A stretch of 39,666 bases of DNA from Acidimicrobiia bacterium (lineage in GTDB: Bacteria; Actinomycetota; Acidimicrobiia; Acidimicrobiales; AC-14), in assembly GCA_023264995.1 (NCBI GenBank), contig JAHFUR010000040.1, forward strand, positions 1 to 39,666. Direction: 5' to 3'. The notes under the pieces are model-generated. The model searched no databases and was not told where the DNA came from. It saw nothing but the letters and a program-made list of their open reading frames with translations. Each line of letters opens with the position of its first letter. The first letter of the stretch is position 1. The position numbers and the translations under genes were made by a program. Shown piece by piece: positions 1 through 10,425 of this stretch.

Positions 1-116
1 CGATGGCGCACGGCCAGGCCCGGCGTCCCGGTGGCCTCGGCGTAGGTGGCCCGGAGCCGGGCCGGGCCATCGACCGGCCCGGACAGGATGCCGGCCCACG
101 GATCGTCCCTGCTCAC
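1..116 (-). CDS. N-terminal fragment of an unknown protein, cut by the window edge
   Basis: A minus-strand reading frame opens with GTG at 116-114 and runs off the left edge. The start reads V-S-R-D-D-P-W-A-G-I-L-S-G-P-V-D. Nearly all codons end in G or C, as in neighbouring genes, and no stop occurs in the 38 visible codons. I do not recognise the family from so short a piece. A GGCGG just upstream is only a weak ribosome-binding site. The same orientation as the next gene (184-804) makes it a possible downstream member of that transcript, although the 67-bp gap contains GC-rich dyad sequence around 131-154. Confidence 0.45.
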   Translation of the reverse strand, partial: MSRDDPWAGILSGPVDGPARLRATYAEATGTPGLAVRH

Positions 117-183
117 GGCCGCCGACGGTAGCCGGCCGGGCCTGCCGGGCCGGCGATCCCCGCAGCCGGCGCCGGCGCCGGCG

Positions 184-804
184 TCAGTCGACCGTGCCCG
201 ACCGCCTCCGGCGGCTGGTGGCGGCGAGGAGCAGCGCCCCGAGTACGACGGCCAGGGCGGCCGGGACAGCCAGGCCCAGGTCGGCGCCCGTGAGGGCCAG
301 CGAGCGGCCCGCGGTCGCGGCTGCGGGTGCCGCTGTCGCCGCCGGAGCGCCGGCGCCGGCCAGCGCGGCCGCGAGCCGCGCGGCCGCCGCCGGCGTGAAG
401 TTGAAGTTGAAGGTGGTGATCTGGCCCAGCGAGATGGTGATCTGCCAGGTCGAGTCGAGCGTGGCCAGCCCGAGGGACCGGAACAGGTCAACGGCGACGG
501 TGCCGCTGAAGGTGACCACCTCGGGCGTCACCGCGACCGGCGGCGTGGTTTCGGCCCGGAAGTTCCCGGCGGCCAGTTCCTGCTGCCACCCGGTGATCTG
601 GGTCCGCCCGACGAACACCCCGGTGGGCAGGTTCACGACCGCGCCGGGAGCGAAGAGCGCCACGGCCGCCGAGACGTTGTGGGCGTTCTCCGCCGCGATC
701 AGCGCGCGCGCCACCGACACCGCATCGGTCTGGGCGGATGCCGGCGAGGCGGTCAGCCCGCTCACCAACGCCACCGCAGCTACAACAATCGCCAGTCTTC
801 TCAT
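184..804 (-). CDS. Secreted NTF2/SnoaL-like protein with LAxTG sortase anchor
   Basis: 206 residues from the ATG at 804, preceded by AGAAGGGG; an upstream in-frame start would only lengthen the N-terminus ahead of a good signal peptide. Residues 1-24 form a signal peptide (MRRL, hydrophobic core, cleavage near ASPASA). Residues about 26-130 read like a SnoaL/NTF2-type fold (ALIAAENAHNVSAAVALFAPGAVV). An Ala-rich linker follows, then LALTG at 169-173 (bases 286-300), a hydrophobic helix and a terminal RRRR. This is the layout of an LAxTG signal used by class E sortases of high-GC Gram-positives, so the protein is probably attached to peptidoglycan. No catalytic function can be assigned and no sortase gene is in the window. 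Confidence 0.85.
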   Translation of the reverse strand: MRRLAIVVAAVALVSGLTASPASAQTDAVSVARALIAAENAHNVSAAVALFAPGAVVNLPTGVFVGRTQITGWQQELAAGNFRAETTPPVAVTPEVVTFSGTVAVDLFRSLGLATLDSTWQITISLGQITTFNFNFTPAAAARLAAALAGAGAPAATAAPAAATAGRSLALTGADLGLAVPAALAVVLGALLLAATSRRRRSGTVD

Positions 805-878
805 CGAACGCCCCTTCTGTAGGCCAGGACGCCCGCTTGCTAGCACCGGGCCGGCGACCTGTCAACGATCGACGGCGC

Positions 879-1595
879 TCAGGCCGATGCCGTCGGCCCG
901 AACCGCTCCACGCGGATGCTCGTCGCCGGCCAGCCCGAGGCGATGAGCAGGTCGGTGGCGGCGTCGGCGAAACCCGCCGAGCCGCACACGTAGGCGGTGG
1001 CCCCGGGCGCCGGCCGGGCCGGTAGGTCGGCGGCCGCCAGCCGGCCCGGGGGACGTGGCGCACCCGCCGGGCTGCGCCGGGTGTAGACGACGGTGACCTC
1101 GGGCCCGGCCAGCTCGGCGGCGTAGAGCAGGTCGTCGGGCGAGCGCACGGACACCACCAGACGGACGAGGTCAGGCCGGCCCGACGCCCGGGCCAGGCGC
1201 AGCATGGCCATGAGCGGCACCACCCCTGACCCACCGCCGACGAGGACCGCCGGCGTCGACCCGTCCCAGACGAACCAGCCGCCCAGGGGGCCCCGGACCT
1301 CCAGCTCGTCGCCGACCTCGGCCACGTCGTGCAGGAACCCCGAGACCTCGCCGCCGGCGAGGCGCTCGACGGTGAGATCGACCTCACCCGAAGCGTCCGG
1401 CGCCGATGCGACCGAGTAGGACCGTGACGCGGTGTACCCGTCCGGGGCGGTGAGGCGGACGACGTAGTGCTGGCCCGCCAAGTGGGCCACCGGCCGCTCG
1501 AGGCGCAGGCGGAACGTCTTGGCCCGGCTGGTCTCGTCGGTGATGGCGACGACCGTGGCCGCCTGCCATGCGGTGGGCACGGCCGGGCTGGGCAC
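879..1595 (-). CDS. FAD/NAD(P)-binding oxidoreductase (ferredoxin reductase family)
   Basis: 238 residues from the GTG at 1595, two bases after the stop of the molybdopterin oxidoreductase, so the two are very likely co-translated. The N-terminal half is a flavin-binding barrel with RSYSVAS (FAD binding). The second half is a Rossmann-type NAD domain with GGGSGVVPLMAML, then YVCGSAGF near the C-terminus, as in ferredoxin-NADP reductase and CDP-6-deoxy-glucose reductase relatives. No 2Fe-2S cysteine cluster is present. It is likely the electron partner of the adjacent Mo enzyme, passing electrons between NAD(P)H and the Mo site. The pairing is inferred from coupling; the family is clear from motifs. 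Confidence 0.9.
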   Translation of the reverse strand: MPSPAVPTAWQAATVVAITDETSRAKTFRLRLERPVAHLAGQHYVVRLTAPDGYTASRSYSVASAPDASGEVDLTVERLAGGEVSGFLHDVAEVGDELEVRGPLGGWFVWDGSTPAVLVGGGSGVVPLMAMLRLARASGRPDLVRLVVSVRSPDDLLYAAELAGPEVTVVYTRRSPAGAPRPPGRLAAADLPARPAPGATAYVCGSAGFADAATDLLIASGWPATSIRVERFGPTASA

Positions 1596-1597
1596 CG

Positions 1598-2209
1598 TCA
1601 GTCGCCCTGGTAGCGCTGCTCGAGCCAGGGGTCGCCCCTGTCGTGGTAGCCGTTGCGCTCCCAGAAGCCGGGCTCATCGTGGTCGAGGAGCGTGAGACCG
1701 GCCACCCACTTGGCCGACTTCCAGAAGTACAGGTGGGGTACGAGCAGCCGGGCGGGGCCACCGTGCTCGGTCGGGAGCGGTTGGCCGTCGACCTCCCAGG
1801 TCACCCACGCCTTCCCGTCGCGCAGGTCGGCGAGGGGCAGGTTGGTCGTGTACCCGGTGTGGGCAAAGGCCACGACATGGGTGGCGCCACCCTGCGGGCC
1901 GGCGGCGTCCAGGAGGGTATCGACGGAGACGCCGGCGAACCGCATGCCGAACTTCGACCAGGTCGTGACACAGTGGATCGGCCCTTCGTAGGTCGACCCC
2001 GGGAGCGCCCGGATCTCCGTCCATGTCCACGTCGTCGGCCGGTCGACCATCCCCTCGACCGTGAACGTCCATGCGTCGGTGCCGAGCTTCGGCGTGGCCT
2101 CGGCGGTCAGCACGGGCCAGTCAGTCCCGGTGTCGTACTGGCCGGGCGGGAGCCCGACACCGGCGCCCGACCGGCTGTGCCCGGTGAAGCCCCGGGTGAT
2201 CCTCGCCAT
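1598..2209 (-). CDS. Sulfite oxidase-like molybdopterin-dependent oxidoreductase
   Basis: 203 residues from the ATG at 2209, which has GGAGGG seven bases upstream; a start at 2242 is possible but lacks such a site. It is a compact oxidoreductase of the sulfite oxidase/YedY (MsrP) superfamily. GPIHCVTTWS supplies Cys80, the expected Mo thiolate ligand, and GGPARLLVPHLYFWKSAKWV is the typical pterin-binding stretch of the YedY-like branch. There is no Tat signal or heme domain, so it is probably cytoplasmic, unlike MsrP. The substrate is unknown. It is followed after 2 bp by an FAD/NAD reductase gene, suggesting a two-component reductase or oxidase. Confidence 0.9.
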   Translation of the reverse strand: MARITRGFTGHSRSGAGVGLPPGQYDTGTDWPVLTAEATPKLGTDAWTFTVEGMVDRPTTWTWTEIRALPGSTYEGPIHCVTTWSKFGMRFAGVSVDTLLDAAGPQGGATHVVAFAHTGYTTNLPLADLRDGKAWVTWEVDGQPLPTEHGGPARLLVPHLYFWKSAKWVAGLTLLDHDEPGFWERNGYHDRGDPWLEQRYQGD

Positions 2210-2269
2210 CCCTGCCCTCCCTCGACGGCCCCTCCATGTCATACACGACAGTGGAGCGGCTCGGCATCG

Positions 2270-5065
<2,796 letters not shown>

Positions 5066-5145
5066 CTCGCGGTTGTCGACATCGGGCGACGTCCACTTGA
5101 GGCGCGAACGCCCCGGCCCGGCCGTGCCGACCGTAGGGTTCAGGC

Positions 5146-5538
5146 ATGAAGTTCGACACCATCGACAGTGCCCAGGGCGAGCTGCCCGAGGAGTACCGGC
5201 CCCACTTTGAGGGCCACGCCCGGTTCCAGCGCTTCGCCAGCCCCTTCGGCGACCGGCCGGCCGTGTTCGCCGTCCACTTCGACGCTGGCGCCCGCACCCG
5301 GCCCCACGTGCACCGCTCCGGGCAGGTGCTGCACATCACCGCAGGTCGGGGCATCGTCGCCAGCCGCGCCGGGCGCCAGACCGTGCTCCCCGGCGACGTC
5401 GTGACGGTGGAGCCCGGCGAATGGCACTGGCACGGCGGGACGCCGACCACCTCGATGACCCACCTCACCGTGCAGGTCACCGCGCCCGGCGACGTCGACT
5501 GGGAGGTCGACGAAGGAGACTGGGCCGGCCACGCCTGA
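5146..5538 (+). CDS. Small cupin-domain protein
   Basis: 130 residues starting MKFDTIDSAQGELPEEY. It is a single-domain cupin: RTRPHVHRSGQVLHITAGRG is cupin motif 1 with its metal-binding histidines, and PGDVVTVEPGEWHWHGG is motif 2. Such proteins are small metal-binding enzymes or sensors; the substrate cannot be read from sequence. It is divergent from the hybrid kinase (80-bp gap) and is followed after one base by the sugar kinase, so it heads the plus-strand run that includes recCBD. Related cupins are often annotated as carboxymuconolactone-decarboxylase-associated or quercetin-dioxygenase-like, but nothing here selects between these. Confidence 0.88.
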   Translation: MKFDTIDSAQGELPEEYRPHFEGHARFQRFASPFGDRPAVFAVHFDAGARTRPHVHRSGQVLHITAGRGIVASRAGRQTVLPGDVVTVEPGEWHWHGGTPTTSMTHLTVQVTAPGDVDWEVDEGDWAGHA

Positions 5539-5539
5539 G

Positions 5540-6955
5540 GTGCTGCTGCTCGGGATCGACATCGGCACGTCGCACACCAAGGCCGTGGTCGTGGCCAGGG
5601 ATGGTCGGGAGGTCGCGTCATCGGCCGTCGCCACGCCGTTCGTCGGGCGCGACGGCCGGACCGAGATGAGCGTGGACGCGCTCCGCGGCTGCCTGGGCGA
5701 TGTCCTCGCTCCGCTGGGTGACCGGCGCCGCCAGGTCGTGGCCGCCGGCGTGGCCGGCATCGCCGAGAGCGGGGCGCCCTTCGACGCCGGCGGGCGGCCC
5801 TTGGCACCCGTCATCGCCTGGACCGACGAACGGGGCCATGAGGCAGTCGCCGCGCTGGCCCGCCAGTTCGGGCCGGCGCTCCCGGCCCGCATCGGGCAGG
5901 AGGTGCGGACGGTCCTCACTGTCTCGAAGCTGGGTTGGCTCGTGTCGAACGGCATGACGGGCATGGCCCGGTGGCTGGGCGTCCCCGAGCTCGCCCTTCA
6001 CGCCCTCACCGGGGAGGCCGCGACCGAAGTCTCGCTGGCGGCCCGGACGGGCGCATTCGACGTGATCTCGCGGAATTGGATCCCCGAGGTGCCCACCTCG
6101 CTCGGCTTCTCCATCGGCGCCTTTCCTCCCGTCTGTGTGGCCGGGGCGGCCATGGGCCGGGTGTCCGGCCCCGCGTCGGGATGGTCGGGGCTCCCGCGCG
6201 GGATCCCGGTGACCATCGCCGGCCACGACCACCTGGTCGGGATGGCCGGCGCCGGTGCCGGCCCGGGCGACGCCGCCAACTCCGTCGGTACCGCCGAGAC
6301 GATCGTGGTGCGCGCGCCCGGGCCGCCCGACGTGGCCGCGGCGCTGGCCGCAGGGCTGCGGGTCAGCGTGCACCCCGGCGGCGAGGAGTGGGCCGTACTG
6401 GTCGGTGCGGCGCGGGCCGGGCTCGTTCTGGAGGCCGCCGCCGCCCGGCTGGGCCGGGCCCTCCCCGACCTCGACCGTGCCGCCGCCGGCGAGCCGGTGG
6501 CCCACGGGACCGCCGCCGGCGAGCCGACGGCCAGCGGGACTGCCGCCGGCGAGCCGACGGCTAACGGGACTGCCGCCGGCGCCGGCGCCGGGCCTGCCGC
6601 CCTCGACGGGATCGTCGACGGCCTGGCCCGTGGCATCCCGGTCGTGTTCCCTGCCGTGGCCGACGGCACGGTATGGGCCGGGCTGCTCCGTGCGCTGGCG
6701 GCGCGCACCGCCGATGCCTACCGCCGCCTGGTGCAGGTCGTCGGTCCGTGCCTGCGCCTGGTGGTCTACGGCGGCGGCGCGGCCAGCGACCCGTGGCTGC
6801 GGGCCAAGGCGGCGGCGCTGACCGTGCCGGTGGTGCGGTCGGACGCCTCGGCCGTGGCCCGGGGCGCCGCCCTCTACGCCGGCGTCGCCGCCGGCTGGTG
6901 GGCCACGGTCGACGGCGCTCCCGCCCCCAGCCTCGTGCCCGTCGGTCGGCCGTGA
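5540..6955 (+). CDS. FGGY-family carbohydrate kinase
   Basis: 471 residues from a GTG one base after the cupin stop. The N-terminal FGGY domain has GIDIGTSHTKAVVVARDG (phosphate 1 loop) and AWTDERG. GHDHLVGMAGAG supplies the likely catalytic Asp, and SVGTAETIVV the phosphate 2 region. The C-terminal FGGY domain has YGGGAASDPWLRAKAAAL and ends GAALYAGVAAGWW. The family phosphorylates polyols and ketoses; no residue seen here fixes the substrate. An unusual low-complexity insert made of three 10-residue repeats (about 315-344) interrupts the C-terminal half. The stop overlaps the recC start (GTGA), an odd partnership for a repair operon. Confidence 0.9.
   Translation: MLLLGIDIGTSHTKAVVVARDGREVASSAVATPFVGRDGRTEMSVDALRGCLGDVLAPLGDRRRQVVAAGVAGIAESGAPFDAGGRPLAPVIAWTDERGHEAVAALARQFGPALPARIGQEVRTVLTVSKLGWLVSNGMTGMARWLGVPELALHALTGEAATEVSLAARTGAFDVISRNWIPEVPTSLGFSIGAFPPVCVAGAAMGRVSGPASGWSGLPRGIPVTIAGHDHLVGMAGAGAGPGDAANSVGTAETIVVRAPGPPDVAAALAAGLRVSVHPGGEEWAVLVGAARAGLVLEAAAARLGRALPDLDRAAAGEPVAHGTAAGEPTASGTAAGEPTANGTAAGAGAGPAALDGIVDGLARGIPVVFPAVADGTVWAGLLRALAARTADAYRRLVQVVGPCLRLVVYGGGAASDPWLRAKAAALTVPVVRSDASAVARGAALYAGVAAGWWATVDGAPAPSLVPVGRP
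6482..6571 (+). repeat. Three in-frame 30-bp tandem repeats inside the sugar kinase gene
   Basis: Three consecutive 30-bp units begin at 6482, 6512 and 6542, each starting GCCGCCGGCGAGCCG and encoding A-A-G-E-P-x-A-x-G-T. Units 2 and 3 differ by two bases; unit 1 is more diverged. A partial fourth unit (GCCGCCGGCG) follows. The length is a multiple of three, so copy-number change would keep the frame. Confidence 0.9.
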
Positions 6956-9900
6956 CCGCCAACGGGCTCACCGTCCACCGGGCCGAGCGGGCCGACGTGC
7001 TCGTCGATGCCCTCGGCGATGTCGTGGGGGCCGGCCTCGACGACCCGCTGGAGACCGAGGTGGTCTCGGTGCCGACCCGCGGGGTCGAGCGCTGGCTCAC
7101 CCAGCGCCTGTCCGCCCGGCTCGGCGTGTCCCCCGGCCGGGCCGACGGCGTCTGCGCCAACGTCGCCTTCCCCTTCCCGGGGCGCCTGATCGGCGGGGCG
7201 GTTGCCGCAGCCTCGGGGATCGACCGTGATGGCGACCCATGGCTGCCCGAGAGGGCGGTGTGGCCGCTGCTCGCCGTCCTCGACGGCTGCATGGGCGAGC
7301 CCTGGCTCGCCGCGCTGGCCGGCCACATCGGCGCCGGCGGCGGCGTTCTCCGGTCCCGCCGGTTCGGCGCCGCTCGCCACCTCACCGACCTCTACGACCG
7401 CTACGCAGTGCACCGGCCGGGCATGCTCCGGGCCTGGGCCGGAGGCGCCGACATGGACGGGGCCGGCGGGCCGCTCCCCGCCGACGCGGCGTGGCAGGCC
7501 GAGCTGTGGCGCCGCCTGCGGCGCCACATCGACGAACCGAGCCCGGCGGAACGGCTCGATGCCGCATGCACCCGGCTGGAGGCCGACCCGGCGCTGGCCG
7601 ACCTCCCCCGACGGCTGTCGATCTTCGGCCTCACCCGCCTCCCCGCCAGCTACCTGCAGGTCCTGCGGGCACTCGCCGCCCATCGCGAGGTGCACCTCTT
7701 CCTGCTCCACCCGTCGCCCGCGCTTTGGGACCGGGCGGCCACCGTCGCCGGCGCCGGCGCGGCCGGTCACGGCGGCGTCCGCCGCGCCGGCGACCCGACC
7801 GCCCGGCTGGCGCGCCACCCGCTGCTGGCCTCATGGGGCCGTGACGCCCGGGAGATGCAGCTCGTCCTGGCGGGTGGCGACCGGCCCGCCGCCGACCGCC
7901 ATCACCCCGTCGCCACCGAGGCCCCCACCACCCTGCTCCAACGCATCCAGCACGCAGTTCGCGCCGACTTGGCCCCACCGGGTCGGCCCCTCGCCGGCCA
8001 GCCCGACCGCCGCCCCCCGCTCGACCCCACCGATCGCAGCATCGAGGTCCACGCCTGTCACGGCCGGGACCGCCAGGTCGAGGTGCTGCGCGACGCCATC
8101 CTCCACGCCCTGCTCGACGACCCCACGATCGAGGCTCGCGACGTCATCGTCATGTGCCCCGACATCGAAGCGTTCGCGCCGATGATCCACGCGGCCTTCG
8201 GTGCCGGCGACCCGTCCGACGACGCTGACGACGCCGGCGCGGGCGGCCCGCCGGGCGCCCCGGTCGACCTTCGGGTCCGGTTGGCCGACCGGTCACTCCG
8301 TCAGACGAACCCGGTCCTCGGCGCGGTCTGGAGCCTCCTGGGCCTGGCCGACGCCCGGGTGACGGCGTCGGAGGTCCTGGACTTCGCCGGCCGCGACCCC
8401 GTCCGCCGGCGCTTCGCCTTCGACGACGACGACCTGGCCCGCATGAACGAGTGGGTCACGGCCACCGGCATCCGGTGGGGCATCGACGCCGGCCACCGGG
8501 CCCCGTTCCAGCTCGAGGCGGTGGCGCAGAACACCTGGCAGTCCGGCCTCGACCGCATCCTCGTCGGGGTGGCCATGGCCGACGAGGACCAGCGCATGGT
8601 GGGGGGCGCGCTCCCGCTCGACGATGTCGACAGCGGCTCCATCGACCTGGCCGGGCGCGTCGGCGAGCTCGTCGACCGGCTCCGGGCTGCCCTCGACGCG
8701 CTGGCGGGGCCGGCGACGGTCGCCGAGTGGGTCGGCGCCGTCGACGACGCGGCCCGCGCCCTTACCACCACCACCGATGGCGACGGTTGGCAGGCCACCC
8801 AGCTCCGCGGGCTCCTCGACGGCGTGCTGGCCGAGGCCAACCTCGGCGGTACGCCGAGCGGGGCGGTGCTCCAGCTCCAGGAGTTCCGGTCGCTCCTTGC
8901 CGACCGCCTGCGCGGCCAGCCGACACGGGCCAACTTCCGGACCGGTCATCTGACCGTGTGCACCCTCGTCCCGATGCGCTCGGTGCCCCACCGGGTCGTG
9001 TGCCTGCTCGGCCTCGACGACGGCGCGTTCCCCCGCAAGACCGAGCCCGATGGCGACGACCTCGTGCTCGTCGAGCCCCATGCCGGCGACCCCGACGGGC
9101 GCCACGAGGACCTCCAGCTCCTGCTCGACGGCCTGCTGGCGGCCACCGGACGGCTGGTGATCACCTACACCGGCCGCGACGAGCGCACCAACGCCGAACG
9201 CCCGCCCGCAGTACCGGTTGGCGAGCTGCTCGACGTCGTCGACCGCACCGTCAGGGTCGACGGCGGGGGTGCCCGGGCCCGTGACCGCATCACTGTCCAC
9301 CACCCGCTGCAGCCCTTCGACATCCGCAACTTCACGCCGGGCCGGCTGGTGCCCAGCCGACCATGGAGCTTCGACACCGTGGCCCTCGACGGCGCCCGGG
9401 CCCTCGCCGGCGAGCGCCGCGCACCGGCGCCGTTCCTGGCCCGTCCCCTCCCGCCGGCGCCCGTCGAGGTCGTCGAGCTCGACCAGCTCGTGCGCTTCGT
9501 CCAGCACCCGGCGCGGGCCTTCCTCCGCCGGCGGCTGGGCATCTCCCTGGGCGACTGGACCGAGGACATCGTCGACGCCCTCCCCGTCGAGCTCGACGCC
9601 TTGGAGGCGTGGGCCGTCGGCCAGCGTGTGCTCGACGCCCGGCTCGCCGGCGCCACGATGGCGGCGTGCGTCGCCGCCGAGCGGGCACGCGGCCCGCTCC
9701 CGACCGGCGCGCTCTCCGAGCGGGTGCTGGGCCGCATCCGGGCCCAGACCGACGGGCTCCTGGCCGCGGCGGCGGCCGAGGTGCCCGCCGGCGAGCCCGA
9801 CAGCATCGAGGTCAACGTCCGCCTCGACGACGGGCGTGCTGTGGTGGGAACGGTGCCCGGGGTGGTGGACGGCGTGGCCCGCACCGTCACCTACAGCCGG

Positions 9901-10425
9901 GTGGGGCCCAAGCACCGCCTGGCCGCGTGGGTGCGGTTCCTGGCCCTCGCCGCGTCGGGGCCCGCCGCCGGCCACGACGTGGTGACGGTCGGCCGGCGCC
10001 GGCCCGATGGCGCCAGCTACACGGAGATCACCGTCGCCCGGCTGGCCGCCGGCGCCGTCGACCAGGCCGCGGCCGGCGCCCTGCTCCACGACGTGGTCGA
10101 CCTCTTCGACAGGGGCGGGTGCGAGCCGCTCCCCCTCTACTGCGCCACCTCGGCGGCGTACGCCAACGCGGTGGCCATGGGCCGCAACGGGGTGGCCGCC
10201 GCCCGCTCGGCATGGGAGAGCAGCCGCTTCCCGGCCGAGGATGCGGATCTCGAGCACCAGCTCGTCCTCGGCGGCAGAGTGCCCGTCGAGCACCTGCTCG
10301 CCGGCGCCGCGGCCGCCGGCGAGGTCGGTCCGGGGTGGGACGCGGGAGAGCCATCGCGGTTCGGCCGCTACGCCCGTCGGCTGTGGGGCCCCCTGCTCGC
10401 CGCCGAGTCGGTCGAGGACCGGTGA
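6952..10425 (+). CDS. recC: RecC, exodeoxyribonuclease V gamma subunit
   Basis: 1157 residues from the GTG at 6952 that overlaps the kinase stop (GTGA); the reading frame extends further upstream, but that part lies inside the kinase gene. The N-terminus (LTVHRAERADVLVDAL, then SVPTRGVERWLTQRLSARLG) is characteristic of RecC. FGLTRLPASYLQVLRALAAH, IEVHACHGRDRQVEVLRDAI and VPMRSVPHRVVCLLGLDDGAFPR are further conserved blocks. RecC lacks an active helicase site; it binds the 3' tail and recognises Chi in the RecBCD nuclease-helicase that processes double-strand breaks. Length is close to the E. coli protein (about 1120). Its stop overlaps the recB start by GTGA, giving stoichiometric translation. 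Confidence 0.96.
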   Translation: MTANGLTVHRAERADVLVDALGDVVGAGLDDPLETEVVSVPTRGVERWLTQRLSARLGVSPGRADGVCANVAFPFPGRLIGGAVAAASGIDRDGDPWLPERAVWPLLAVLDGCMGEPWLAALAGHIGAGGGVLRSRRFGAARHLTDLYDRYAVHRPGMLRAWAGGADMDGAGGPLPADAAWQAELWRRLRRHIDEPSPAERLDAACTRLEADPALADLPRRLSIFGLTRLPASYLQVLRALAAHREVHLFLLHPSPALWDRAATVAGAGAAGHGGVRRAGDPTARLARHPLLASWGRDAREMQLVLAGGDRPAADRHHPVATEAPTTLLQRIQHAVRADLAPPGRPLAGQPDRRPPLDPTDRSIEVHACHGRDRQVEVLRDAILHALLDDPTIEARDVIVMCPDIEAFAPMIHAAFGAGDPSDDADDAGAGGPPGAPVDLRVRLADRSLRQTNPVLGAVWSLLGLADARVTASEVLDFAGRDPVRRRFAFDDDDLARMNEWVTATGIRWGIDAGHRAPFQLEAVAQNTWQSGLDRILVGVAMADEDQRMVGGALPLDDVDSGSIDLAGRVGELVDRLRAALDALAGPATVAEWVGAVDDAARALTTTTDGDGWQATQLRGLLDGVLAEANLGGTPSGAVLQLQEFRSLLADRLRGQPTRANFRTGHLTVCTLVPMRSVPHRVVCLLGLDDGAFPRKTEPDGDDLVLVEPHAGDPDGRHEDLQLLLDGLLAATGRLVITYTGRDERTNAERPPAVPVGELLDVVDRTVRVDGGGARARDRITVHHPLQPFDIRNFTPGRLVPSRPWSFDTVALDGARALAGERRAPAPFLARPLPPAPVEVVELDQLVRFVQHPARAFLRRRLGISLGDWTEDIVDALPVELDALEAWAVGQRVLDARLAGATMAACVAAERARGPLPTGALSERVLGRIRAQTDGLLAAAAAEVPAGEPDSIEVNVRLDDGRAVVGTVPGVVDGVARTVTYSRVGPKHRLAAWVRFLALAASGPAAGHDVVTVGRRRPDGASYTEITVARLAAGAVDQAAAGALLHDVVDLFDRGGCEPLPLYCATSAAYANAVAMGRNGVAAARSAWESSRFPAEDADLEHQLVLGGRVPVEHLLAGAAAAGEVGPGWDAGEPSRFGRYARRLWGPLLAAESVEDR

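Noticed and set aside
8293-10293. A 666-codon minus-strand frame inside recC
   Set aside because: Antisense of recC, with composition typical of high-GC shadow frames and no motifs.
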